A DNA stretch of 64,000 bases from Phytohabitans rumicis (GTDB lineage Bacteria; Actinomycetota; Actinomycetes; Mycobacteriales; Micromonosporaceae). The notes beneath the pieces are model-generated. The model made no database searches and was not told the DNA's origin. It worked only from the letters and a program-made list of their open reading frames with translations. The position numbers and the translations under genes are program-made. Location: positions 806,001 through 870,000 of the forward strand of contig NZ_BLPG01000001.1 in the NCBI RefSeq assembly GCF_011764445.1, written 5' to 3'. Shown here piece by piece: positions 27,162 through 35,728 of this stretch (positions are counted from its first letter, which is position 1; each line of letters opens with the position of its first letter).

Positions 27162-28372
27162 GTGCGAAGACTCAAGTCGTTGGGCTCCGCCGCGCTCGTG
27201 GCGTCGATGTTGGCGACGGGCTTGATCGCCTTGTCTGCCCGAGGCGCCGCGCAGGCCGCGGTCGTGTGGAACGAGGACTTCAACGGCGTGTCGGGGCAAG
27301 GAGTGGACACGTCGAAGTGGAACTTCGACACCGGTGGCGGCGGCTTCGGCAACCAGGAGCTCCAGTACTACAACAGCGGCACCAGCAACGTGTACCAGGA
27401 CGGCCAGGGACATCTGGTGATCGAGGCGCGGCGCGAAAGCGGCGGGCGCAGCTGCTGGTACGGCACGTGCCAGTGGACGTCCGGCCGGATCCAGACCGCT
27501 GGCAAGTTCACGCAGCAGTACGGCCACGTCGAGGCCAGGATCCAGGTTCCGAAGGGCACCGGCCTATGGCCAGCCTTCTGGATGCTCGGCGGGGCAACTG
27601 GCCCACCGACGGCGAGATCGACATCATGGAGAACGTCGGGCGCGACCCGAACACCGTGTACGGCACGATTCACGGCCCCGGTTACTCCGGCGGGAACGCA
27701 GTGGGCGGCACCCGCAACATCGGCCAGCCGGTCGGCGACGCGTACCACGTCTTCGCGATCGACTGGTCGCCGAACCTCATCATCTGGACCCTCGACGGCG
27801 CAGAGTATTTCCGCGCCACCCCGGCCAGCGTCCGCGGCAACAGTTGGGCGTTCGAGCACCCCTTCTTCATCATCTTGAACCTCGCGGTCGGCGGCACCTT
27901 CCCCGGCAGCCCGAACGCCAGCACGCCGTCGGTCAACCGCATGCTCGTCGACTACATCCACGTCAGCACGACGAGCACCCCGCCGACCGGCACCAACGCG
28001 CTCCGCGGGACCGAAAGCGGCCGCTGCGTCGACGTACCCGGCGCCAACCCCGCGGACGGGATCCGGTTGCAGGTCTACGACTGCAACGGCACGGCGGCGC
28101 AGCAGTGGACGGTCGGGTCGGACGGCACCGTGCGCGCACTCGGCAAGTGCATGGACGTGGCCGGGGCAGGCACCGCGAACGGCACCGCGGTGCAGCTGTA
28201 CACGTGCAACGGCACCAACGCCCAGAGGTTCACCCTCTCCGCCGCCGGCGACCTGGTGAACACCGGCGCCAACAAGTGCGTCGATGTGGTCGCCCACGGC
28301 ACCGCGAACGGGTCGCAGCTCCAACTGTGGGACTGCACCGGCGGCGCGAACCAGAAGTGGACCAGAATCTGA
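27162..28372 (+). pseudogene. secreted GH16 laminarinase (endo-beta-1,3-glucanase) with ricin-type CBM13, single frameshift
   Basis: GTG with GGGAGG seven bases upstream starts a Sec signal peptide ('LGSAALVASMLATGLIALSA'). The GH16 domain has 'WNEDFNGV', 'GHVEARIQVPKGTGLWPAFW' and the catalytic 'DGEIDIMENVG', the E-x-D-x-x-E motif with nucleophile and acid/base. A ricin-type beta-trefoil tail carries three QxW-like repeats. The frame breaks at GGGG 27591-27594, just before the catalytic motif; a fifth G restores '..MLGGGNWPTDGEID..'. It would cut beta-1,3-glucan outside the cell. The tail closely matches that of the GH30 enzyme. Confidence 0.85.
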
Positions 28373-28557
28373 ACCTTAGGTTGCCGCCCTCCCAGCCGCG
28401 TCTGTCGCACGGCTACCCTGCCCCAGGCCGTCGCCAACCTGATCAGGGAGGCTGCTGGCTGAATTCGGTAATCCGGGTCCGCTCCCACGGGTCTCCGCTT
28501 AGAGAGCACCTGCCCGGAGTGGACCCGGGCGACCGGGGTCCGCAGGAGGAGTGAGAC

Positions 28558-30345
28558 ATGGCGTCAACCGGCCGGCAGCTACCCGACGCGGGGCTGGTCG
28601 TCGCGGCCCAGCACGGGGACCAGCAGGCACTCGATGACGTGGTCGCGGGATCGCTCCCACTGGTTTACAACATCGTCGGGCGAGCGCTTCGCGGCCACGC
28701 CGATGTCGACGACGTGGTTCAGGAGACCTTGGTACGAGTCGTGCGCCACCTGTCCGACTTGCACGATCCGACGGCGTACCGCTCCTGGCTGGCGGCGATC
28801 GCGATCCGGCAGATACGCGACTGGGAGCAGCGCCGACGGGTGATCCGCGATCGCCTCGCCGGGCTTGATGCCGCCCAAGACGTGCCCGACCTCGGCTCGG
28901 ACTTCGCCGAATTGACCATCCTTCGGCTCGGTCTCACCGAGCAACGGCGCGAGGTCGCCGAGGCGACCCGCTGGTTGGACCCGGACGACCAGGACCTGCT
29001 CTCGCTGTGGTGGTTGGAGGAGACCGGCGATCTCGACCGTACCGATGTCGCCGAAGCGCTCGGCCTTTCCTCCGGACACCTCGCGGTGCGGATCCACCGG
29101 ATGAAGGAGCAGATCCAGAGCTCCCGGACCGTGGTGCGGGCGCTGCGTGCGTACCAGGGCTGCCCGGCCCTGCGCACGGTCACCGCCGGCTGGAACGGCG
29201 TGCCCACTCCACTGTGGCGCAAGCGCCTGGCCCGACACGTGCGGGACTGCCCGTCCTGCGGACGCCAAGGCGGCGCCCTGGTGCCGATCGAGCGCCTGCT
29301 CGCGGGTATCTCCCTGCTGCCCGTGCCCGCCGGCATCGCCCTTCACGCCAAAGGCTCGGCCCTGACGCCGGCCGCCTGGCGCCACGCGCTGCTGAGTCGA
29401 CCACGAGGATTGCTTACACCCCTCGTCGTCGGGACAGCCGCCATCGTTCTCGGCGTCACAGCCGTGGTCGTGACCAGGTCGGACGATCCGCCGCCGGCGA
29501 CGTACGTCGCGCCGGCCCCGAGGCCCAGCGCCTCGATCGCGGCGCCGTCGCCCACGCCGTCGCCGAGCACGCGACCGACGACGGCGGCGCCGGCTGTGCC
29601 TGCGGTCAGTTCGCCGCGCAAGGGGGTCGGAGTGTGGAACTTCACCGGGGTCAGCCAGGCCCTGGCCAACTCGAAGGCCGGCTGGTACTACACCTGGGGC
29701 ACCCAGCACCCCGGCATCACCACCCCCCGCGGGGCGACGTTCGTGCCGATGATCCGCGCCGAGGAGAACGTCACCAGCACCGAACTGGCACGGGCGAAGG
29801 CGGCCGGACCGTACCTGCTCGGCTTCAATGAGCCGGACCTGCCCGGGCAGGCGGACATGACCGTCGAACGGGCCCTGGACCTGTGGCCGCGGCTCATGGC
29901 CACCGGCAGCACACTCGGCAGCCCCGGCGTCGCCTGGGGCGCCGCGGACCCCGGCGGCTGGCTCGACCGGTTCATGACCGGGGCCCGCACGCGCGGCCAC
30001 CGGGTCGACTTCATCACCCTGCACTGGTACGGCGCGGACTTCACCACCGCCAATGCCACGGGCCAGCTCCGGCAGTACATCGAGGCGGTCCACGAGCGCT
30101 ACGGCAAGCCCATCTGGCTCACCGAGTTCGCCCTCATCCGGTTCGTCGACGGCCGGCAGGTCTTCGCCACCGAGAAGCAGCAGGCTGCCTTCCTCACCGC
30201 CGCCGCCACCATGCTCGCCGCGCTCCCCTACGTCGAGCGCTACGCCTGGTTCGGTCTTCCCGCCACCGACAAGGACCGCAGCGGCCTCTTCCGCGGCGCC
30301 ACCGAGACCACCGCGGTCGGACGTGCCTTCCAAGCCGCCCGCTGA
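28558..30345 (+). CDS. ECF sigma factor fused through a membrane helix to an extracellular GH128 glucanase domain
   Basis: A 595-residue one-piece protein. Residues 1-195 are an ECF sigma factor, with region 2 'HADVDDVVQETLVRVVRHL' and region 4 'DVAEALGLSSGHLAVRIHRM'. A short segment has His227, Cys231 and Cys234 ('HVRDCPSCG'), like a zinc-finger anti-sigma remnant. One membrane helix lies at 285-306, then a Pro/Ser/Thr-rich linker to about 352. Residues 355-595 are a GH128-type (Glyco_hydro_cc, PF11790) TIM-barrel. Glu425 in 'GFNEPD' and Glu523 in 'WLTEFAL' are the expected catalytic acids. Actinobacterial ECF groups with carbohydrate-related extensions are known. A glucan-sensing, membrane-held sigma factor is inferred from domains and context. 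GAGGAG precedes the ATG. Confidence 0.88.
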   Translation: MASTGRQLPDAGLVVAAQHGDQQALDDVVAGSLPLVYNIVGRALRGHADVDDVVQETLVRVVRHLSDLHDPTAYRSWLAAIAIRQIRDWEQRRRVIRDRLAGLDAAQDVPDLGSDFAELTILRLGLTEQRREVAEATRWLDPDDQDLLSLWWLEETGDLDRTDVAEALGLSSGHLAVRIHRMKEQIQSSRTVVRALRAYQGCPALRTVTAGWNGVPTPLWRKRLARHVRDCPSCGRQGGALVPIERLLAGISLLPVPAGIALHAKGSALTPAAWRHALLSRPRGLLTPLVVGTAAIVLGVTAVVVTRSDDPPPATYVAPAPRPSASIAAPSPTPSPSTRPTTAAPAVPAVSSPRKGVGVWNFTGVSQALANSKAGWYYTWGTQHPGITTPRGATFVPMIRAEENVTSTELARAKAAGPYLLGFNEPDLPGQADMTVERALDLWPRLMATGSTLGSPGVAWGAADPGGWLDRFMTGARTRGHRVDFITLHWYGADFTTANATGQLRQYIEAVHERYGKPIWLTEFALIRFVDGRQVFATEKQQAAFLTAAATMLAALPYVERYAWFGLPATDKDRSGLFRGATETTAVGRAFQAAR

Positions 30346-30970
30346 CCGGACCGGGCCGATCTGGCGGATCGCCGGCGTTGTCGCCGCCCTGGTCGCGACG
30401 ACGCTGGCCGTCGTTCTCGCCCAGGGTTGGGGCCGTCCCCCCACCCCGCCAGCGACCGGACCGGTGGTACTCAACGGCACCGATAACGCCTTCATCCAGT
30501 TGGTGATCCCGATGACCGAGGGTGCGATCGCCCTCTTCGACTACCTGGACTCCAGGCCTGCGGACGTCGACCCGCCGCTGCGTGCCCTCGCCGGCAGGAT
30601 GCGGGTCGAGCACCGGAGCGAGGTACGCGAGATGCGGTCGATTCTGGCCGCCGGCAATACCTCGGAGCAGAACGTCCACGAGGGACACCAGATGCCCGGC
30701 ATGGTGACCGAGGCCCGCCTCGCCGGGCTGCGCGCGGCGCCCGCCACCGAGACGCGATCCCGGGCGGTGGCCCTGATTCGGGCGCACCTGGAGCAGACCG
30801 TGCTGCTGTGCCGGGGCGTGGGAACGTCCGGCGCCAGCCCGGTGCTGAAGGAGCTCGCCGGCCGGATACGGCAGGCCCGGACCGCGGAGCTCAGCCAGTT
30901 GGACGGAATGGGTGGCGCGGTGGCCCGCCTGGAGGCGGGCCACCGTCCGGGTGGTGTCAGCCGAAGCTAG
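30323..30970 (+). CDS. membrane-anchored DUF305-like protein
   Basis: A 215-residue protein starting at a GTG inside the last 23 bases of the sigma-GH128 gene, so the two are coupled. A membrane helix lies near residues 13-32 ('IAGVVAALVATTLAVVLAQ'), followed by an exported helical domain. DUF305 proteins usually show paired His motifs (MIPHHxxA and HxxMxGM). Here the first is changed to 'LVIPMTEGAIALFDYL' while 'HEGHQMPGM' keeps the second. The metal site may therefore be altered. Its link to the sigma fusion is unexplained. Confidence 0.7.
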   Translation: MPSKPPADRTGPIWRIAGVVAALVATTLAVVLAQGWGRPPTPPATGPVVLNGTDNAFIQLVIPMTEGAIALFDYLDSRPADVDPPLRALAGRMRVEHRSEVREMRSILAAGNTSEQNVHEGHQMPGMVTEARLAGLRAAPATETRSRAVALIRAHLEQTVLLCRGVGTSGASPVLKELAGRIRQARTAELSQLDGMGGAVARLEAGHRPGGVSRS

Positions 30971-32047
30971 GTGTGGTGCCGCACTTGGCGCTCGCGACGA
31001 TGCAGACCTTCACCAGCGCGCCGAGGTTCGCCGGCTTCCAGGCGTTGGCGAAGTCGCCGTGCATGGAGGACGCCATGCCCGAGGACAGCGACAGGCCGTC
31101 ACCGCCCAGGGATTCGTAGTTGACCATGAACGAGAGGTTGGGCACCGCGACCGGATACTCGCCGGTGCATCGGCCGTCCTTCATGGGGCCCATGTGTGAC
31201 TTGTGGTTGGGCGAGTCGATGTGCTTGCCGTCCCAGCAGTCCTGGAACACCAGCTGGAAGATCAGGTTGCCGCCGGGGGCACAGATCGGCCAGTTGCCGT
31301 CCGCGCTGCGCCCGATCTCGGCGCTACCGGCGCACCAGAATTCGCCGCTGCCGCCGTTTCGCGTGGCTACCTGTCGCTTCGCGTCACCCTGCACCACCAC
31401 CAGGCCCGGCGGGAACGGCACGACCTTCGACGGGTCCTTGACTCGGGCGCCATAGTAGACGCGGAAGCTCTTGATCTTGACGGGCTTGCCGTCACGCATC
31501 AGCTGCGGCACCCAGTAGGCGCTGTTGTCTCCGGGCGCGTCGCAGGTCGTGCGGCGCGCGAGCAGGTCGGCCGTGGTCGTGGTGGCGTCCACGACAGGGC
31601 CGAAGAAGGTGTGCATGTGGGAGGCGCCAGCTAGGCCGGGCAGCACGATCGGGTCATCGGGCGCCTCGTTGGACACGGTGCAGTTGGTCTGGAACTCGGG
31701 GACCCGCACGACTCCCCTGGCACCGGCTTGGGCGCGGTGTCGTTGAACACCTTGAGCTGCTGTCGCCATGCGGTCTGAGCCACCGGCACCCAGCCGCCGG
31801 CCGGGGCACCGCCCACCGGGCTGCCCGACGGGGTCGGCGCCGGCGCGGACGATGCCGAGGGCGCGGCGGACGGCGTTGCGGACGGTGGCACCGTCGCCCT
31901 TCCGGTCGCGTGCCCGAGACCGGTGGACGGAGACGAGCCAGGGGCGCCGGAGCGCAGCGGCGGGTTCTTGCAGCCGGCCAGGGCCAGGCTGACCAGGAGG
32001 ACGACAGCCATCGGACGGAGTGTCGTTGCGCGGATTCGCCTATTCAT
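30957..32047 (-). pseudogene. DUF1996 lipoprotein, single frameshift
   Basis: The ATG lies eight bases after AAAGG and starts a lipoprotein signal ending in the lipobox LAGC. A Pro/Ser/Thr-rich linker follows, then the DUF1996 domain: 'ASHMHTFFG', 'SAYWVPQLMRDGKPV', 'FQDCWDGKHIDSPNHKSHM' and 'CTGEYPVAVPNLSFMVNY'. The frame breaks at CCCC 31714-31717 (plus strand); one more base restores 'PVPGGVVRVPEFQTNC'. DUF1996 proteins are secreted and of unknown activity, common in fungi and actinomycetes. The gene converges on, and overlaps by 14 bases, the DUF305 gene. It sits among glucanases, so a cell-wall glycan role is a guess. Confidence 0.78.
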
Positions 32048-32121
32048 CGAACGCACCTTTCTTTCGGTCAGGAAGATTACGTTCTCAGGGCCCTATTTCG
32101 CGACTTAGAATGGTTATGTCT

Positions 32122-32134
32122 TACTTAATTCTCG
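32122..32134. promoter_or_regulatory. operator candidate (site D) upstream of DUF1996
   Basis: CTTAATTC at 32124-32131 within TACTTAATTCTCG is, read on the minus strand, GAATTAAGTA. That string is identical over ten bases to site B. The right arm is degenerate. Confidence 0.4.
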
Positions 32135-32352
32135 ACCATCCAAACACCGTCTGACCTGCTATGTTGTCCCCACGAGGTCGTTTTTCTAACTCTTTCTGAG
32201 AAACCGTAATTCGCGAGCACCTTTAGCGGTCGGCACAATTCGTAAACGTCCTCGCTGACCGGTCATTGCGATTTCAGGGGTGGCCCGTGCGACCCTCGCC
32301 GCCACCCGAGGCGATCATGGAGCGCCGCAGGCGGGCTCGGGGTGATTTACAC

Positions 32353-32365
32353 CTTGAATTAAGTA
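32353..32365. promoter_or_regulatory. operator candidate (site B) upstream of GH30
   Basis: CTTGAATTAAG keeps the CTT-N5-AAG arms of the GH16 site. It overlaps a TTGAAT -35-like hexamer, so binding would block transcription. It lies about 55 bases before the start codon. Confidence 0.55.
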
Positions 32366-32417
32366 CCGATATGCGCGTAGGTTGTCACTCACATCGATCT
32401 GTTAGGAGTGTTGCCTG

Positions 32418-34277
32418 ATGCGCAGGACAGGAGTCGCGCTGCTCTCGCTGTGCACGGCCGCGGTGACCGCCTTCGCGGTGACCCCGGCGGCGTACGCGGC
32501 CAACGAAACGGTGAACATCGCTCTGACCACCACATCGGACTCAGGCGGCCGCGTCGTCACCCGCGGCCTGCAGCAACAAGCGCCGATCGCGTTCGCCGCC
32601 ACCAGCCCGGCCGCCACGCACACCATCACCGTGAACGAGAACGTCCGATACCAACAGTTCGACGGCGGCGGCGCCTCGATCACCGACACCACCGCGTACC
32701 TGCTGCGCGGCGGGCCGATCAGTGCGGCCACCCGCGACGAGGTGATGCGCCGGCTCTTCCACCCGACCGACGGCATCGGACTGTCCTTCGTCCGCAACCC
32801 GATCGGTGCCTCCGACCTGTCCCGGCCCGGCATGGTCTCGCTCGACGACACCTGCTGCAACCTCAACGACTTCAACACCAACGGGTACGACACCAACGTG
32901 CGACTGCTGACCGGGCAGGCCCGCACGCTCAACCCGGCCCTGCGGGTCAAGGCCGTACCGTGGAGCGCGCCGGGGTGGATGAAGGACAACGGCCGGATGG
33001 ACCAGATGGGCTGGCTGAAGTCGGAGTACTACCCGATGTACGCCCAGTACTTCGTCAAGTACGTCCAGGCGTACCAGGCGGCCGGCATCCCGGTCACCTA
33101 CGTCTCCGTCCAGAATGAACCCAACTGCTGCCAGGCCGGCAACCCGACGGCGATGAACTATCCGGGCATGAGCTGGAACGCCTCCGGGCTCATCGAGTTC
33201 ACGAAGAACCACGTGTTCCCGGCCTTCCGCGCCGCCGGCATCTCCACGAAGGTGCTCGTGCACGACTGGAACTACGGCGACTACCCCAACTTCGGCGGCC
33301 AGATCCTCGCGGACGCCGCGCTGCGCAACGACCCGCTCTTCGGCGGCATCGCTTGGCACGGCTACTTCGGCGACCCGGCCGTGGGCACCCAGGTGCACAA
33401 CCAGTACCCGGCGGTCCCGCAGTTCAGCACCGAACACTCCGGCGGCACCTGGATCGGCAACCAGCACAACGAAGACCTGGCCGACATCGTCAACTACGCC
33501 CGGAACTGGAGCGGCAGCCTCGTCAAGTGGAGCCTGGCGCTCAACCAGTTCATGGGCCCGCACAACGGCGGCTGCGGCACCTGCACCGGCCTGATCACTG
33601 TGCAGGAGGGCGGCGCCCGCGCCGGCCAGGTCGACTACACCATCGAGTACTACACGACCGGGCACCTGACCAAGTTCGTCCGCCCCGGCGCGCAGCGGAT
33701 CGAGTCCAACAACACCGCCGTGCAGAACGTCGCCTGGCGCAACACCGACGGGTCGAAGGCGCTCATCGCCCACAATGGAGGGACCAGCGCCCAGTCGGTC
33801 CGGGTCGTCTGGGGTGGACAGTCGTTCACGTACACGCTGCCGGCCCGCACCACCGCGACCTTCACCTGGTCCGGGAATCAGTCCGGCGGTGGCAGCACCG
33901 GCCCGATCACCGGCCTCGCCGGCAAGTGCATGGACGTGGCCGGCGCCGGCACCGCCAACGGCACCCCGGTCCAGCTCTACGCCTGCAACGGCACCGCCGC
34001 GCAGCAGTGGACCCGCGGCGCCGACGGCACCCTCCGCGCGCTCGGCAAGTGCCTGGACATCGCCGGACCGAGCACGGCCGACGGCGCCCAAACCCATCTG
34101 TGGGACTGCCACGGCGGCACGTCGCAGCAGTGGACGTACACCGCGGGCCGCGACCTGACCAGCGTGTACGCCGGCAAGTGCCTGGACGTCACCGGAAACA
34201 GCTCGGCCGACGGCACCAGGCTGCAGATCTGGACCTGCACCGGTGGCGCCAACCAGAAGTGGACGTTGCCGGCCTGA
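32418..34277 (+). CDS. secreted GH30 endo-beta-glucanase (likely beta-1,6) with ricin-type CBM13
   Basis: A 619-residue exported enzyme. The Sec signal peptide covers about residues 1-28. The GH30 TIM-barrel has 'FDGGGASITDTTAYLL', 'RVKAVPWSAPGWMKDNG', the acid/base Glu234 in 'VQNEPN' and the nucleophile Glu339 in 'STEHSGG'. A small beta domain follows, then a ricin beta-trefoil from about residue 495 with three QxW repeats ending 'GGANQKWT'. GH30 covers beta-1,6-glucanases and glucosylceramidases; the fungal-wall context favours beta-1,6-glucanase. AGGAG lies upstream of the ATG. The stop codon sits at the edge of a long terminator hairpin. Confidence 0.9.
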   Translation: MRRTGVALLSLCTAAVTAFAVTPAAYAANETVNIALTTTSDSGGRVVTRGLQQQAPIAFAATSPAATHTITVNENVRYQQFDGGGASITDTTAYLLRGGPISAATRDEVMRRLFHPTDGIGLSFVRNPIGASDLSRPGMVSLDDTCCNLNDFNTNGYDTNVRLLTGQARTLNPALRVKAVPWSAPGWMKDNGRMDQMGWLKSEYYPMYAQYFVKYVQAYQAAGIPVTYVSVQNEPNCCQAGNPTAMNYPGMSWNASGLIEFTKNHVFPAFRAAGISTKVLVHDWNYGDYPNFGGQILADAALRNDPLFGGIAWHGYFGDPAVGTQVHNQYPAVPQFSTEHSGGTWIGNQHNEDLADIVNYARNWSGSLVKWSLALNQFMGPHNGGCGTCTGLITVQEGGARAGQVDYTIEYYTTGHLTKFVRPGAQRIESNNTAVQNVAWRNTDGSKALIAHNGGTSAQSVRVVWGGQSFTYTLPARTTATFTWSGNQSGGGSTGPITGLAGKCMDVAGAGTANGTPVQLYACNGTAAQQWTRGADGTLRALGKCLDIAGPSTADGAQTHLWDCHGGTSQQWTYTAGRDLTSVYAGKCLDVTGNSSADGTRLQIWTCTGGANQKWTLPA

Positions 34278-34336
34278 GTGCATGGAAGGGCACCTTGTTA
34301 TGCAAAAAGCGATAACAAGGTGCCCTTCCATGCACT
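34277..34336. terminator. 25-bp perfect hairpin between convergent GH30 and ROK genes
   Basis: Arms 34277-34301 and 34312-34336 are exact reverse complements around an A-rich 10-base loop. Each arm touches the stop codon of one of the two convergent genes, so it should end transcription both ways. Confidence 0.85.
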
Positions 34337-35534
34337 TAAGCGGCGCCGCCGGTGCTCAACAGGCGAGCCATCGGCAGCGTCGCCGCCCCCACCGAGACGG
34401 CATCCGGCCCGAGCCGGCACAGCTCGATGGACGCCTCGGCGTACGGGTGGCGCAGCGCCTGCGCGGCGGCAGCGCGGCGGATCTCGGGCAGCAGCCGGCC
34501 GCCCAGCGCCAGCCCGGCCCACCCGCCCAGCACGACCCGCTCCGGATTGAACAGGTTGATCAGGTTGGCGAGGCCGGCGCCGAGGTAGCCGGCGGTCTCC
34601 GCCAGCACCCGGGCCGCCACCTCGGAACGGTCCGCGGCGGCCACCAGCGCGGCGATGCCGGACTCCTCGTCGGGGCCCGGCACCGCCCGCCCGCGTCGCG
34701 CCTGCCGCCACCGGTCCAGCACACCCTCGGCCCCGACGTACGCCTCCAGGCAGCCCTGGGCGCCGCAGCGGCAGCGCCGGCCGCCGTACACGATCGTGGT
34801 GTGGCCCCACTCCCCGCGCTGCTGCTGACTCCCCGGTAGCTGACGCCCTCGGCCAGCACCGCCGCGCCCACGCCGGAGCCGACCAGGGCGACCACCACGT
34901 GCCGGGCGCCGCGCCCCGCACCGAACCACTGTTCGGCCCGGCCGAGCGTCTTGGCGCCGTTGTCGACGTAGAGGTTGGCATCGGTGCCGCGGCGCAGCAT
35001 CGCCTCCAGGGGTACCGCGTCCCAGCCGAGCGTCTGTGCGTGCACGACCGCCTCGGCGCCCTGCTCCACCACGCCCGGCACGCCGATCCCGACGCCGAGC
35101 AGGTCACCGCGATCCAACCCGGCGGCCCCGGTGACCGTCTCGATGCCGGCCAGGATGTGCCGCACGACCGTGTCCGGCGCGGGCCGTGCGGAGTCCACCG
35201 GAAAGTCGGCCTTGGCCAGCGCGGTCATGGCCAGGTCGAACAGCTCGACCCGCACGCGGGTCTCGCCGACGTCGACCCCGACGAGGTAGCCGTACGCCGG
35301 ACGCACCCGCAGCAGGGCCCGCGGCCGGCCGCCGTCGGAGTCGACCGCGCCCGCCTCCTCGACAAGGCCCTGCTCGATCATCTCGCCGATGACGTTGCTG
35401 ACGCTGGCCGGGCTCAGGCCGGTGCTGCCGGCGAGCTGGTGCCGGCTCATCGGGCCGTCGAGATAGAGCCGCGACAGCAGCGCCGCCCGGTTACGGCGGC
35501 GCAAGTCCCGTACCGTCGCCCGCTTCGCCTCCAC
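34336..35534 (-). pseudogene. ROK-family transcriptional repressor, single frameshift
   Basis: The GTG start at 'VEAKRATVRDLRRRNRAALL' aligns exactly with the GTG start of the paralogue at 35716-36915. An N-terminal winged HTH ('MSRHQLAGSTGLSPASVSNV') is followed by the ROK sugar-kinase-like domain: 'GVDVGETRVRVELFD', 'LVGSGVGAAVL', the zinc-binding 'CRCGAQGCLE' and 'NPERVVLGG'. The frame breaks at CCCC 34812-34815 (plus strand); one more base gives '..SSSAGEWGHTT..'. ROK repressors of this type respond to sugars. The location beside glucanases and an importer makes control of this locus likely. Confidence 0.85.
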
Positions 35535-35569
35535 CGGCAGCAGTGTACGTAGTGCCTTCCTACCTCCGC

Positions 35570-35670
35570 GCCGATCAAGGCTTTTCCCGTCGATCAAGGG
35601 CAAACGGTCGTGGATCGGAGATCAAAGCACGACCGTTTGCCCTTGATCGGCGGGAAAAGCCTTGATCGGC
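35570..35670. terminator. 43-bp near-perfect hairpin between the two ROK genes
   Basis: Arms 35570-35612 and 35628-35670 pair over 43 bases with a single G-U-type exception, around a 15-base loop. It lies in the gap between the tandem minus-strand ROK genes, next to a second palindrome. Confidence 0.75.
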
Positions 35671-35728
35671 ACGCGGTAGCCCCTGACGCGTACGCGTACG
35701 CGTACGCGTCAGGGGCTACCGCGTGCCG
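35667..35728. terminator. 62-bp perfect palindrome overlapping the end of ROK gene 2
   Basis: The whole segment equals its own reverse complement, with no loop. Its centre is four tandem ACGCGT units. The stop codon of the upstream ROK gene lies in one arm. It can act as a terminator, and as DNA it could extrude as a cruciform. Confidence 0.8.

Larger units (their letters stand above)
32048..32417. other. divergent promoter region between DUF1996 and GH30
   Basis: About 370 AT-richer bases without a gene. It carries two related operator candidates, one near each divergent start. I see no RNA gene or hairpin of note. Confidence 0.6.

Noticed and set aside
28784..29275. Treating His227-Cys231-Cys234 of the sigma fusion as a proven zinc-binding anti-sigma domain
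   Set aside because: The H-x3-C-x2-C spacing fits, but the rest of the usual anti-sigma helix is not clear, so it is noted only as a possible remnant.
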